DNA from: Ruminococcus sp. AF41-9
GTDB taxonomy: Bacteria > Bacillota > Clostridia > Lachnospirales > Lachnospiraceae
DNA length: 33,672 bases
Assembly (NCBI RefSeq): GCF_003477525.1
Contig: NZ_QUDO01000041.1
Location: forward strand, 1 to 33,672
Direction: 5' to 3'
Shown here: positions 1 through 6,037 of the stretch, in pieces
How the letters are laid out: each line of letters begins with the position of its first letter
Position numbering within the stretch: the stretch's first letter is position 1
Notes under the pieces: generated by a model
Database searches by the model: none
What the model was told of the DNA's origin: nothing
What the model saw: only the letters and a program-made list of their open reading frames with translations
Translations under genes and position numbers: made by a program

Positions 1-135
1 GGAGATGATACTTCCGGTGGAGACAACAGTGGAGGAGATGATACTTCCGGTGGAGACAACAGTGGAGGAGATGATACTTCCGGTGGAGATTACAGCGGAG
101 GAGACGATACTTCCGGCGGTGATGATTACAGCGGA
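1..135 (+). repeat. 33-bp in-frame tandem repeat
   Basis: Units at 1-33, 34-66 and 67-99 are near identical (GGAGATGATACTTCCGGTGG followed by GACAACAGTGGA or a variant). A fourth, diverged 36-bp unit follows at 100-135. The unit length is a multiple of three, so copy-number change would keep the frame. The array may continue to the left of the window. Confidence 0.9.
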
Positions 136-165
136 GGAGACGAGTTTGCGGAAAGCGCAGAATAA
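1..165 (+). CDS. C-terminal tail of a truncated protein, Gly/Asp/Ser-rich repeats
   Basis: Only the last 54 codons are inside the window; the frame is open from base 1 and stops with TAA at 163-165. The peptide is a low-complexity tail made of about four copies of an 11-residue unit (GDDTSGGDNSG and variants with NS, YS or DYS), ending DEFAESAE. No catalytic or folded domain is visible. Such Gly/Asp/Ser tails occur at the C-terminus of secreted or membrane-anchored cell-wall proteins of Lachnospiraceae, including class A penicillin-binding proteins, but that is only a guess here. A strong terminator follows 12 bases after the stop, so this is the last gene of its transcript. Confidence 0.75.
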   Translation, partial: GDDTSGGDNSGGDDTSGGDNSGGDDTSGGDYSGGDDTSGGDDYSGGDEFAESAE

Positions 166-176
166 GAAAACAGTGA

Positions 177-208
177 AAAGACCATCTGATAAGGATGGTC
201 TTTTCTTT
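177..208 (+). terminator. Intrinsic terminator of the truncated gene
   Basis: An 11-bp perfect stem (AAAAGACCATC at 177-187 with GATGGTCTTTT at 194-204), a 6-nt loop and a T-rich 3' side. Confidence 0.9.
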
Positions 209-252
209 CATATCTTTTCGAGATCCAAATAATTAACCAAATCAAGCGCGAA

Positions 253-273
253 GCGGATGCTTTTATCCGCCTG
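253..273 (+). other. Leader hairpin motif, copy 1
   Basis: A perfect 6-bp inverted repeat, GCGGAT-GCTTTT-ATCCGC (253-270), lies in the 5' leader of the glycosyltransferase gene. The string GGATGCTTTTATCCGCCTG recurs almost unchanged at about 4932-4950 and 5733-5752. It ends 33 bases before the ATG. Its function is unknown. Confidence 0.55.
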
Positions 274-306
274 ACTATAACAAACAGGAAAAGTGAGGAA
301 GAGAAG

Positions 307-1230
307 ATGGAAAAAAGAAAAATTGATGTGATTATTCCCACATATAAACCAGGAGAAGAGTTTGGAAAACTGATCCACAGACTGGAAGAACAGGAATATC
401 GTCCAGACAGGATTCTGGTCATGAATACAGGAAAGCAGTACTGGAATACAGAGTGGGAGAAATCTTCGATTCTGGAAGTGCATCATCTGGAGCAGAAAGA
501 TTTTGACCATGGCGGAACCAGAAAGCGGGCAGCAGAAATGTCGGATGCGGATATTATGGTATTTATGACGCAGGATGCACTTCCGGCGGACCGGCATCTG
601 ATCGGGAATCTGGTTCGTGCATTGACAGAGAGTGAGAAGGTGGGAGCTGCGTATGCAAGACAGCTTCCCAAAAAGGACTGCCGTTTTCTGGAGAAATATA
701 CCCGTTCCTTTAATTACCCGGAGGAGTCATCTGTGAAGAGGGCTGCGGATATTGAGAAGTATGGGATTAAGACGTTTTTCTGCTCCAATGTGTGTGCGGC
801 TTATGACAGGAAGGTTTATCTGGAGTCAGGTGGATTTACGAACCGGGCGATTTTTAATGAAGATATGATCTATGCCGGAACGATGGTGAAGGCGGGATAT
901 GGAGTTGCCTATGCTGCGGATGCGCGGGTGTATCATTCTCATAATTATTCGGCCGGACAGCAGTTTCACCGGAATTTTGACCTGGGCGTTTCACAGGCAG
1001 AGCATCCGGAGATTTTTGCGGAGGTTCCGTCAGAAGGCGAAGGGATCCGGCTTGTGAAAAAGAGTCTGAAGTATCTGATAAAGACAGGCCATGTGTGGCT
1101 GATCCCGCAGCTTGTAATTCAGAGTGGTGCCAAATATGCGGGATATTTTCTTGGAAAGCGGTATGAGAAACTTCCGGAGAGGCTGGTTCTTAAGTGTACG
1201 ATGAGTCCTTATTACTGGAAAAAGTTCTGA
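307..1230 (+). CDS. Family 2 glycosyltransferase, rhamnosyltransferase-like
   Basis: A 307-residue GT-A fold glycosyltransferase, probably adding a sugar (rhamnose in the best-known relatives) to a cell-surface polysaccharide at the cytoplasmic face. The N-terminus has the GT2 nucleotide-sugar strand (IDVIIPTYKPG, about residues 6-16), a TQD motif at 88-90 in the DXD position, and the NED motif at 184-186 followed by HSHNYS at about 210-215, a combination typical of RfbF/RfbN-type rhamnosyltransferases. No transmembrane segment is evident. The start is supported by a purine-rich GAGGAAGAGAAG just upstream. It stands alone: a terminator precedes it and about 240 bp separate it from htrA. The donor and acceptor sugars cannot be told from the sequence. 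Confidence 0.85.
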   Translation: MEKRKIDVIIPTYKPGEEFGKLIHRLEEQEYRPDRILVMNTGKQYWNTEWEKSSILEVHHLEQKDFDHGGTRKRAAEMSDADIMVFMTQDALPADRHLIGNLVRALTESEKVGAAYARQLPKKDCRFLEKYTRSFNYPEESSVKRAADIEKYGIKTFFCSNVCAAYDRKVYLESGGFTNRAIFNEDMIYAGTMVKAGYGVAYAADARVYHSHNYSAGQQFHRNFDLGVSQAEHPEIFAEVPSEGEGIRLVKKSLKYLIKTGHVWLIPQLVIQSGAKYAGYFLGKRYEKLPERLVLKCTMSPYYWKKF

Positions 1231-1325
1231 GGGAAAACAAAAGAGCAGCGAAGTTTTTGGTTTGATGATAAAGAAGGTCATTCACGGCTTTTTACGAGAG
1301 TTGTCACACATTCAACACAATTAAT

Positions 1326-1334
1326 TGTTATACT
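1326..1334 (+). promoter_or_regulatory. Extended -10 promoter for htrA
   Basis: TGTTATACT is an extended -10 element (TG-n-TATACT, with TATACT at 1329-1334). No good -35 lies at 16-18 bp; a TTGTCA at 1301-1306 is 22 bp away, too far for a standard promoter. It lies 140 bp upstream of the htrA ATG. Confidence 0.4.
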
Positions 1335-1473
1335 GAACCTACAGTAAAGATAGAAAAGAAACAGCTGTTGTTTTTGAGTACGCAGACAGATATTTTGGAG
1401 TCGGCAGACAGAAAAAAATCGGTGGAGCAGGAGAGAGTACAGCAGTGTCTGAAAATAGAAGGGAGCAGATAAC

Positions 1474-2907
1474 ATGAGTGAGGAGAGAGACTGGGATGAG
1501 GCTCACAGAGAGCCGGTGCAGACAACGCCCAGATATGAACATTATCAGTTTCAGGAAAAAACGAGAACGGTTGTGACGAAGCCGGGGAAAAGCGGAAATC
1601 GGAAGCCGGGAAGTTCTTTTGGGAAAAAGCTGGGGACTACGGTGGCTCTTGCTGTTGTTTTTGGCCTGGTTGCGTCGGCAGTGTTTCAGGCGGCAAATTT
1701 TGCAGCAGATAAATATCTGGATGAGGGGACCGGTTCCGGGAATGTTCAGATTGGAATGACGGAGAGTGTGGCGGATACGGCTGGCCTGGATACGGATGCG
1801 GGTACAGACACAGATGAAGCGGTGGAGAACACTGTAGCTGAGAACGGAACGGTTGCTGCGGTGGCGCAGGCGTCCATGCCTTCGGTTGTGGCGATCACTT
1901 CTGTAAGTGTGCAGGAGATTCCGAGTTTCTTTGGGTATGGAACGAGGAAGTATAAGAGTGCGGGAAGTGGTTCCGGTATCATCGTGGGTGACAATGATGA
2001 TGAGCTTTTGATCGCTACGAATAATCATGTGGTGGAAGGTGCGACTACTCTGAGTGTGTGTTTTATCGGAAATGATGTTGTGAATGCGGAAACTGAGACA
2101 GAGAATGCAGATAACGGTGATCTGAATGTGGAGGATGCGGTCAGTGCCCAGATCAAGGGTACGGATGCGGATAATGATCTGGCGGTGGTTGCAGTTAAGA
2201 AGGCGGATATTCCGGAGGATACGTTGAGTCAGATCAAGATTGCGCAGATCGGAAGTTCGGATGATCTGGTGGTCGGACAGCAGGTGGTTGCCATCGGGAA
2301 TGCGCTGGGTTATGGCCAGTCTGTGACTTCCGGATGGGTCAGTGCGCTGAACAGAACGATCACGACGGAGGATGGAACCAGCAGTGACGGGCTGCTCCAG
2401 ACGGATGCGGCGATCAATCCTGGTAACAGTGGTGGTGCGCTGCTGAATATGAAAGGGGAATTGATCGGGATCAATTCTGCAAAGTATGCGGACAGTTCTG
2501 TAGAGGGTATGGGTTATGCCATTCCGATTTCGAAGGCGCAGCCGATCCTGGAGGATCTGATGAGCCGGGAGACGAGAGAGAAAGTGGATGACAGTGAGAA
2601 AGGTTATCTGGGGGTTGTGCTTTCGAATCTGACTACGGAGGCGATCCAGATGTATAATATGCCGGCAGGTGCTTTTGTCAGAGGCGTGGAGCAGGATTCT
2701 CCGGCGCAGCAGGGTGGTATCTGTAAAGGGGATATTATTGTGAAGTTTGATGGTCAGAAGGTCAGTGACGGGGATGATCTGCTGGATAAGCTGCAGTATT
2801 ATCAGGCCGGGGAGACGGTTGAGGCTGTGGTTGCGCGGGCGGACGGTGGAGAGTATACGGAGAGTACGCTTGAGATTACGCTGGGGGAGCGGCCGCAGGA
2901 GCAGTAG
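1474..2907 (+). CDS. htrA: HtrA/DegP-type membrane-anchored serine protease
   Basis: A 477-residue trypsin-like protease with one PDZ domain that degrades misfolded proteins at the outer face of the membrane. A cytoplasmic N-terminal segment (1-53) rich in charged residues is followed by one transmembrane helix (about 54-74) and an acidic, Thr-rich linker (about 83-125). The protease domain shows the full triad: His185 in ATNNHVVEGA, Asp235 in DADNDLAVV and Ser319 in NPGNSGGAL. The PDZ domain (about 375-470) begins near GYLGVVLSN and contains SPAQQGGICKGDIIVKFDG. Length and order match the Bacillus HtrA/HtrB type. It is a single gene with its own terminator. A heat or envelope-stress promoter would be expected, but no CtsR or CssR site was recognised. 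Confidence 0.95.
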   Translation: MSEERDWDEAHREPVQTTPRYEHYQFQEKTRTVVTKPGKSGNRKPGSSFGKKLGTTVALAVVFGLVASAVFQAANFAADKYLDEGTGSGNVQIGMTESVADTAGLDTDAGTDTDEAVENTVAENGTVAAVAQASMPSVVAITSVSVQEIPSFFGYGTRKYKSAGSGSGIIVGDNDDELLIATNNHVVEGATTLSVCFIGNDVVNAETETENADNGDLNVEDAVSAQIKGTDADNDLAVVAVKKADIPEDTLSQIKIAQIGSSDDLVVGQQVVAIGNALGYGQSVTSGWVSALNRTITTEDGTSSDGLLQTDAAINPGNSGGALLNMKGELIGINSAKYADSSVEGMGYAIPISKAQPILEDLMSRETREKVDDSEKGYLGVVLSNLTTEAIQMYNMPAGAFVRGVEQDSPAQQGGICKGDIIVKFDGQKVSDGDDLLDKLQYYQAGETVEAVVARADGGEYTESTLEITLGERPQEQ

Positions 2908-2952
2908 TTTTTTACTTGGATTTATGTAGCAGGATGATAAAAGATAAGAGAT

Positions 2953-2990
2953 AAGAGAGGTGCTTTTGGGGCATCTCTTTTGTTGTTTTT
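2953..2990 (+). terminator. Intrinsic terminator after htrA
   Basis: The arms AAGAGAGGTGC (2953-2963) and GCATCTCTTT (2971-2980) pair with one G-T wobble around a 7-nt loop, followed by TTTTGTTGTTTTT. Confidence 0.85.
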
Positions 2991-3011
2991 GAGAGAAGGA
3001 GCAGGAGGGAC

Positions 3012-3222
3012 GCGCATCAGAAAAATATTTTATTTCAGGTGCGGTTTCGGAGCCTAAGATATTCTAAGTCCTCAAAAATCTGCTAAAACCATGAGAAAAC
3101 AGAGCCAAACTCGCCTGCGGCTCAGACAGTGTCTCTGTTTTCTCATAACGCAGATTTTTGAGAACTAAGAATATCTAAGACTCCTGCAAATGCACCTGAA
3201 ATAAAATATTTTTCTGATACGC
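3012..3222. repeat. Long imperfect palindrome (intergenic repeat element)
   Basis: The outer 31-bp arms, 3012-3042 and 3192-3222, are inverted copies differing at one position (GCGCATCAG versus GCGTATCAG at the tip). The pairing continues inward with small bulges (CTAAGATATTC against GAATATCTAAG; CTCAAAAATCTGC against GCAGATTTTTGAG) to a perfect inner stem, ATGAGAAAACAGAG (3091-3104) with its complement at 3133-3146. The 28-nt apical segment contains CTCGCCTGCGGCTCAGACAG. No ORF of any size lies inside. It resembles the palindromic intergenic repeats common in Lachnospiraceae genomes; it lacks a transposase and has no obvious target-site duplication. Confidence 0.8.
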
Positions 3223-3260
3223 TGATAATGGCAGGAACTATTTTGATTACCGCGAAGCGT

Positions 3261-3287
3261 GTTACTGAGAACGGAGTGAACAGTGAC
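3261..3287. repeat. Short hairpin next to the long palindrome
   Basis: GTTACTG (3261-3267) pairs with CAGTGAC (3281-3287) with one G-T pair; the loop holds ACGGAGTGAA. It lies 38 bp beyond the long palindrome and may be part of the same element. The rest of 3223-3329 holds nothing recognisable. Confidence 0.45.
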
Positions 3288-3329
3288 ATCTAATCTGATA
3301 ATTAATGTGAATTTTATAAAAACTTCATT

Positions 3330-3357
3330 TTGAGATATGGGCAGAGTGTGATATAAT
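3330..3357 (+). promoter_or_regulatory. Promoter for the clpX-like gene pair
   Basis: TTGAGA (3330-3335), a 16-bp spacer and TATAAT (3352-3357), with a TG at 3349-3350 giving an extended -10. The predicted start is near 3364, leaving a leader of about 80 nt before the ATG at 3445. Confidence 0.75.
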
Positions 3358-3444
3358 TCAGGATAAGCAGTAGCAGCAGATAAATGGATATGGGTGTTGA
3401 TACTGGGTTATTGAGTGATAGAAGAGGGATAGAAAGGAGTCATT

Positions 3445-3624
3445 ATGAGCGAGAATTATAATGATGATGAGATAATAGAGACTGATGATGTGGAAGAGAA
3501 AGATAAGAATGAGAAATTTTGCTTTCTCTGCCGCAGACCGGAGAGTAAGGCTGGCCCGATGATCGAGCTGCCGAATAATATACATATCTGTACAGACTGT
3601 ATGCAGAAGAGTTTTACTCTATGA
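3445..3624 (+). CDS. ClpX-type zinc-binding domain as a separate 59-residue ORF
   Basis: This ORF encodes only the N-terminal zinc-binding domain of a ClpX-like unfoldase. An acidic lead of 24 residues is followed by CFLC (residues 26-29) and CTDC (about 49-52), the C4 treble clef that dimerises and binds adaptors and substrates in ClpX. The start has a clear AGGAG at 3435-3439, 5 nt before the ATG, and is driven by the strong promoter at 3330-3357. It ends in TGA overlapping the ATG of the AAA+ ORF (ATGA at 3621-3624). Adding one G between 3615 and 3616 would fuse both ORFs and give KSFDSMNQQ across the joint, so this is most likely the 5' piece of a single clpX-like gene. A genuinely two-polypeptide ClpX coupled by stop-start overlap is the alternative. 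Confidence 0.8.
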   Translation: MSENYNDDEIIETDDVEEKDKNEKFCFLCRRPESKAGPMIELPNNIHICTDCMQKSFTL

Positions 3625-4856
3625 ATCAGCAGTTCAATGAGGGTAAATTTAATTATTCTGATTTGCTGAATATGCCGAATGTGAGTATGATTGACTTAAG
3701 TAGTTTTCAGAATCCGGTTCAGCAGCCGAAGAAGGCGAAGAAGAAAAAGAAGGAAGAGAAGCCGGTTCTGGATCTGAAGAATATTCCGGCGCCGCATAAG
3801 ATCAAGGAGACACTGGATCAGTATGTGATCGGTCAGGAGAGAGCGAAGAAGGTGATGTCTGTTGCTGTTTATAATCATTATAAACGTGTGGCAACGGATA
3901 CCATGGATGAGATCGAGATTGAGAAATCCAATATGCTGATGATCGGTCCGACTGGTTGTGGAAAGACTTATCTGGTCAAGACTCTGGCGAAGCTTCTGGA
4001 TGTGCCGCTTGCGATCGCAGATGCGACTTCGCTGACGGAAGCAGGATATATCGGTGATGATATTGAGAGTGTGGTTTCCAAGCTGCTGGCAGCCGCAGAT
4101 AATGATGTAGAGCGTGCGGAGCATGGAATTATTTTTATCGATGAGATTGATAAGATTGCGAAGAAGAAGAATACGAATCAGCGTGATGTGAGTGGGGAGG
4201 CTGTGCAGCAGGGGATGCTGAAGCTTCTCGAAGGCAGTGAAGTGGAAGTGCCGGTGGGTGCGAACAGTAAGAATGCCATGGTTCCGCTGGTGACTGTGAA
4301 TACAAGAAATATTCTGTTTATCTGTGGAGGTGCTTTCCCGGATCTGGAGAATATTATCAAGGAGAGATTGAATAAGCAGGCTTCGATTGGTTTTTATGCG
4401 GATCTGAAGGATAAGTATGATAATGATCCGCATCTTCTGGAGAAGGTGACTGTGGAGGATATCCGGAATTTTGGTATGATTCCTGAGTTTATCGGGCGTT
4501 TGCCGATCATCTTTACGCTGAGTGGTCTTACTGAGGATATGCTGGTGAAGATTCTTCAGGAGCCGAAGAATGCGATTCTGAAGCAGTATCAGAAGCTTCT
4601 GGCACTGGATGAAGTGAATCTGGAGTTTGAGGACGGAGCACTTCATGCGATTGCGGCTAAGGCACTGGAGAAGGATACTGGTGCGAGAGCACTGAGAGCC
4701 ATTCTGGAAGAATATATGCTGGATATTATGTATGAGATTCCGAAGGATGACAGTATTGGTGAAGTTGTGATCACGAAGGAATATATTGAGGGAACCGGTG
4801 GACCGAGGATTTTGCTGAGAGGTCAGGAACCGGCACTTCTGGGAGGAACTCATTGA
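3621..4856 (+). CDS. ClpX-like AAA+ unfoldase, divergent paralogue, lacking its zinc domain
   Basis: A 411-residue AAA+ unfoldase that would feed proteins to ClpP. After a Lys-rich linker (1-58) come the ClpX landmark LDQYVIGQERAKK (about 65-77), Walker A GPTGCGKT (109-116), pore-1 loop GYIG (142-145, GYVG in classical ClpX), Walker B IIFIDEID (170-177), sensor-1 region ILFICGGAF, the ClpP-docking tripeptide IGF (256-258), the arginine-finger region PEFIGRLP (Arg293) and sensor-2 GAR (354-356). The RKH pore-2 loop of classical ClpX (GGRKHP) is replaced by GANSKNAM (213-220). It is not next to tig, clpP or lon, as the main clpX usually is, so it is probably a second ClpX. The zinc domain is in the preceding ORF in another frame. 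There is no obvious separate ribosome binding site, so translation would rely on coupling, or the split is an error. Confidence 0.85.
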   Translation: MNQQFNEGKFNYSDLLNMPNVSMIDLSSFQNPVQQPKKAKKKKKEEKPVLDLKNIPAPHKIKETLDQYVIGQERAKKVMSVAVYNHYKRVATDTMDEIEIEKSNMLMIGPTGCGKTYLVKTLAKLLDVPLAIADATSLTEAGYIGDDIESVVSKLLAAADNDVERAEHGIIFIDEIDKIAKKKNTNQRDVSGEAVQQGMLKLLEGSEVEVPVGANSKNAMVPLVTVNTRNILFICGGAFPDLENIIKERLNKQASIGFYADLKDKYDNDPHLLEKVTVEDIRNFGMIPEFIGRLPIIFTLSGLTEDMLVKILQEPKNAILKQYQKLLALDEVNLEFEDGALHAIAAKALEKDTGARALRAILEEYMLDIMYEIPKDDSIGEVVITKEYIEGTGGPRILLRGQEPALLGGTH

Positions 4857-4872
4857 CCCTGTTAACTGAGTG

Positions 4873-4907
4873 AATATCTGCCTGGAATCGTTGCGGTGGC
4901 AGATATT
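4873..4907 (+). terminator. Hairpin after the clpX-like gene, possible terminator
   Basis: A perfect 10-bp stem, AATATCTGCC (4873-4882) with GGCAGATATT (4898-4907), and a 15-nt loop, 17 bases after the stop. Only TT follows, so it may act as an mRNA-end stabiliser rather than an efficient terminator. Confidence 0.5.
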
Positions 4908-4929
4908 TGGGATGGATTTGTGTAGTGAT

Positions 4930-4950
4930 GTGGATGTTTTTATCCGCTTG
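4930..4950 (+). other. Leader hairpin motif, copy 2
   Basis: GTGGAT-GTTTTT-ATCCGC (4930-4947) is the same stem-loop as at 253-270, with one G-T pair. GGATGTTTTTATCCGCTTG ends 32 bases before the ATG of the zinc-ribbon gene, the same spacing as copy 1. Confidence 0.55.
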
Positions 4951-4982
4951 ATAAAAAGTTTTACAGAAAGGGGAAGTAAATT

Positions 4983-5639
4983 ATGGCAGCAGATTTTATT
5001 GATGGATTGGTAAAGACGATTTCACAGACAACGAAGGAGCTGGGAAAGGCGACAAAAGGCTTAAGTGAGCGTGCAGAGCAGACGATCGAGGCTCAGAAGA
5101 TCCGCAACAGGATTGCAGGAGAAGAGAAGATTATTGAGAAGATCAAGGTGGATATCGGAAACTGGATTTATAAGAAGCATGCGGATGGAGAAGGGCTTGA
5201 CAGTGAACTGAGTGTGCTGTGTCAGGAGATTGACCAGCATTATCTTAAGATCAGAGAATTCAGAGACAGTGCGGCGAACATTAAGGGACAGAAGGTATGT
5301 CCGTCCTGCGAGAGAGAAGTGGATATGAGTGTAAGTTTCTGTCCATACTGTGGAACTCCATGTCCGACACCGGAACCGGCTGAGAATGTAGAGGGAGAGG
5401 CTGTTCAGGCAGAGGAAGAAACAAAAACAGAAGATACAGCGGATGTGCAGGAGAAGGCTGCCGACGGGAGTAACGGGTCTGAGGAAGAAAAAAATGGCGA
5501 ACCAAAGACTGAAAGTGCGGAGTCAGAAGAGAATGCCGAAGACACAGTGGAAAAAGAAGCAGTGGAAGAAATAGCGAAAGAAGAAATAGAAGAAACAGAA
5601 ATAGTGGAAGAATCTGAAGGGGAATCAGAAGAAAAATAA
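4983..5639 (+). CDS. Zinc-ribbon protein with helical N-terminus and acidic tail
   Basis: A 218-residue protein of unknown function. Residues 1-100 are predicted helical and charged, coiled-coil-like (TKELGKATKGLSERAEQTIE). A four-cysteine zinc ribbon follows with CPSC at 106-109 and CPYC at 120-123, the pattern of DUF-type zinc-ribbon domains in Firmicutes. From about 130 to the end the chain is almost wholly Glu, Ala, Thr and Ser with a strong negative charge and is likely disordered. There is no signal peptide or membrane segment. The start is preceded by AAAGGGGAAG. It is a single gene between the hairpin at 4873 and the terminator at 5658. Related zinc-ribbon proteins often sit near envelope or stress genes, but nothing here fixes a role. 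Confidence 0.75.
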   Translation: MAADFIDGLVKTISQTTKELGKATKGLSERAEQTIEAQKIRNRIAGEEKIIEKIKVDIGNWIYKKHADGEGLDSELSVLCQEIDQHYLKIREFRDSAANIKGQKVCPSCEREVDMSVSFCPYCGTPCPTPEPAENVEGEAVQAEEETKTEDTADVQEKAADGSNGSEEEKNGEPKTESAESEENAEDTVEKEAVEEIAKEEIEETEIVEESEGESEEK

Positions 5640-5657
5640 ATATTGTGGGAATGAAGG

Positions 5658-5692
5658 GACCTTCTCAATGTTTTTTGGGGAGGTCTTTTCTT
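5658..5692 (+). terminator. Intrinsic terminator after the zinc-ribbon gene
   Basis: GACCTTCTC (5658-5666) pairs along its length with GGGGAGGTC (5677-5685) using three G-T pairs; TTTTCTTTT follows. Confidence 0.8.
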
Positions 5693-5732
5693 TTGCAGAG
5701 AGTTATTCCGGATTATGGGTAAGATGCGGAGG

Positions 5733-5752
5733 GGATGACTTTATCCGTCTGT
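5733..5752 (+). other. Leader hairpin motif, copy 3, in a gene-free stretch
   Basis: GGATGACTTTATCCGTCTG matches the two leader motifs at about 256-274 and 4932-4950; the stem here is GGAT/ATCC. Unlike the others, no convincing gene starts within 40 bases. Two tiny frames (ATG at 5765, GTG near 5800) lack support. The stretch 5693-6037 otherwise holds only AT-rich promoter-like sequence. Confidence 0.4.
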
Positions 5753-5839
5753 TTTATCTGTTGTATGGAGGGGAAAGGCGTTTGGGAGGAGTTTTATTGT
5801 GAATTGTGTAGAAAAGGTGTGGATCAGTGGAAACTATAT

Positions 5840-5910
5840 TTTACAGAAATGTAAAAAGTTTACACTATAATTAAAAAAGTGTTGCAAACTATGATAAAAT
5901 GTGATAAATT
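5840..5910 (+). promoter_or_regulatory. Candidate promoter region of the leucine-rich protein
   Basis: Two overlapping possibilities are visible: TTTACA (5840-5845) with TATAAT (5866-5871) at an overlong 20-bp spacing, and TTGCAA (5882-5887) with TAAATT (5905-5910) at 17 bp. Neither is decisive. The leader to the gene would be more than 120 nt. Confidence 0.35.
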
Positions 5911-6037
5911 GATATCATATCAAAGGAACAAAATGGAAAAAGCAAACAGAAATGACAGCGATTTCAGATTTTGAGGAAGTGCTGTTATCATGTGAAAACA
6001 AAGAGTATGACAGTAATATAAGGAGAGGATGAACAAG

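Noticed and set aside
3012..3222. An insertion sequence in the htrA-clpX gap
   Set aside because: There is no transposase ORF, the element is only 211 bp, and no target-site duplication was evident.
3606..3624. Programmed -1 frameshift joining the two clpX-like ORFs
   Set aside because: The zero-frame codons AGT TTT ACT do not form an X-XXY-YYZ slippery site and no strong downstream pseudoknot was seen; a point deletion or stop-start coupling explains it better.
3696..4853. A 385-codon open frame on the minus strand opposite the clpX-like gene
   Set aside because: Its composition (Leu, Ile, His, Arg, Gln runs) is that of an antisense shadow; the plus strand holds a clear AAA+ protein.
5765..5854. 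Tiny ORF of about 29 codons containing CELC, after leader-motif copy 3
   Set aside because: There is no ribosome binding site, only two cysteines and no second sign of coding; too short to support.
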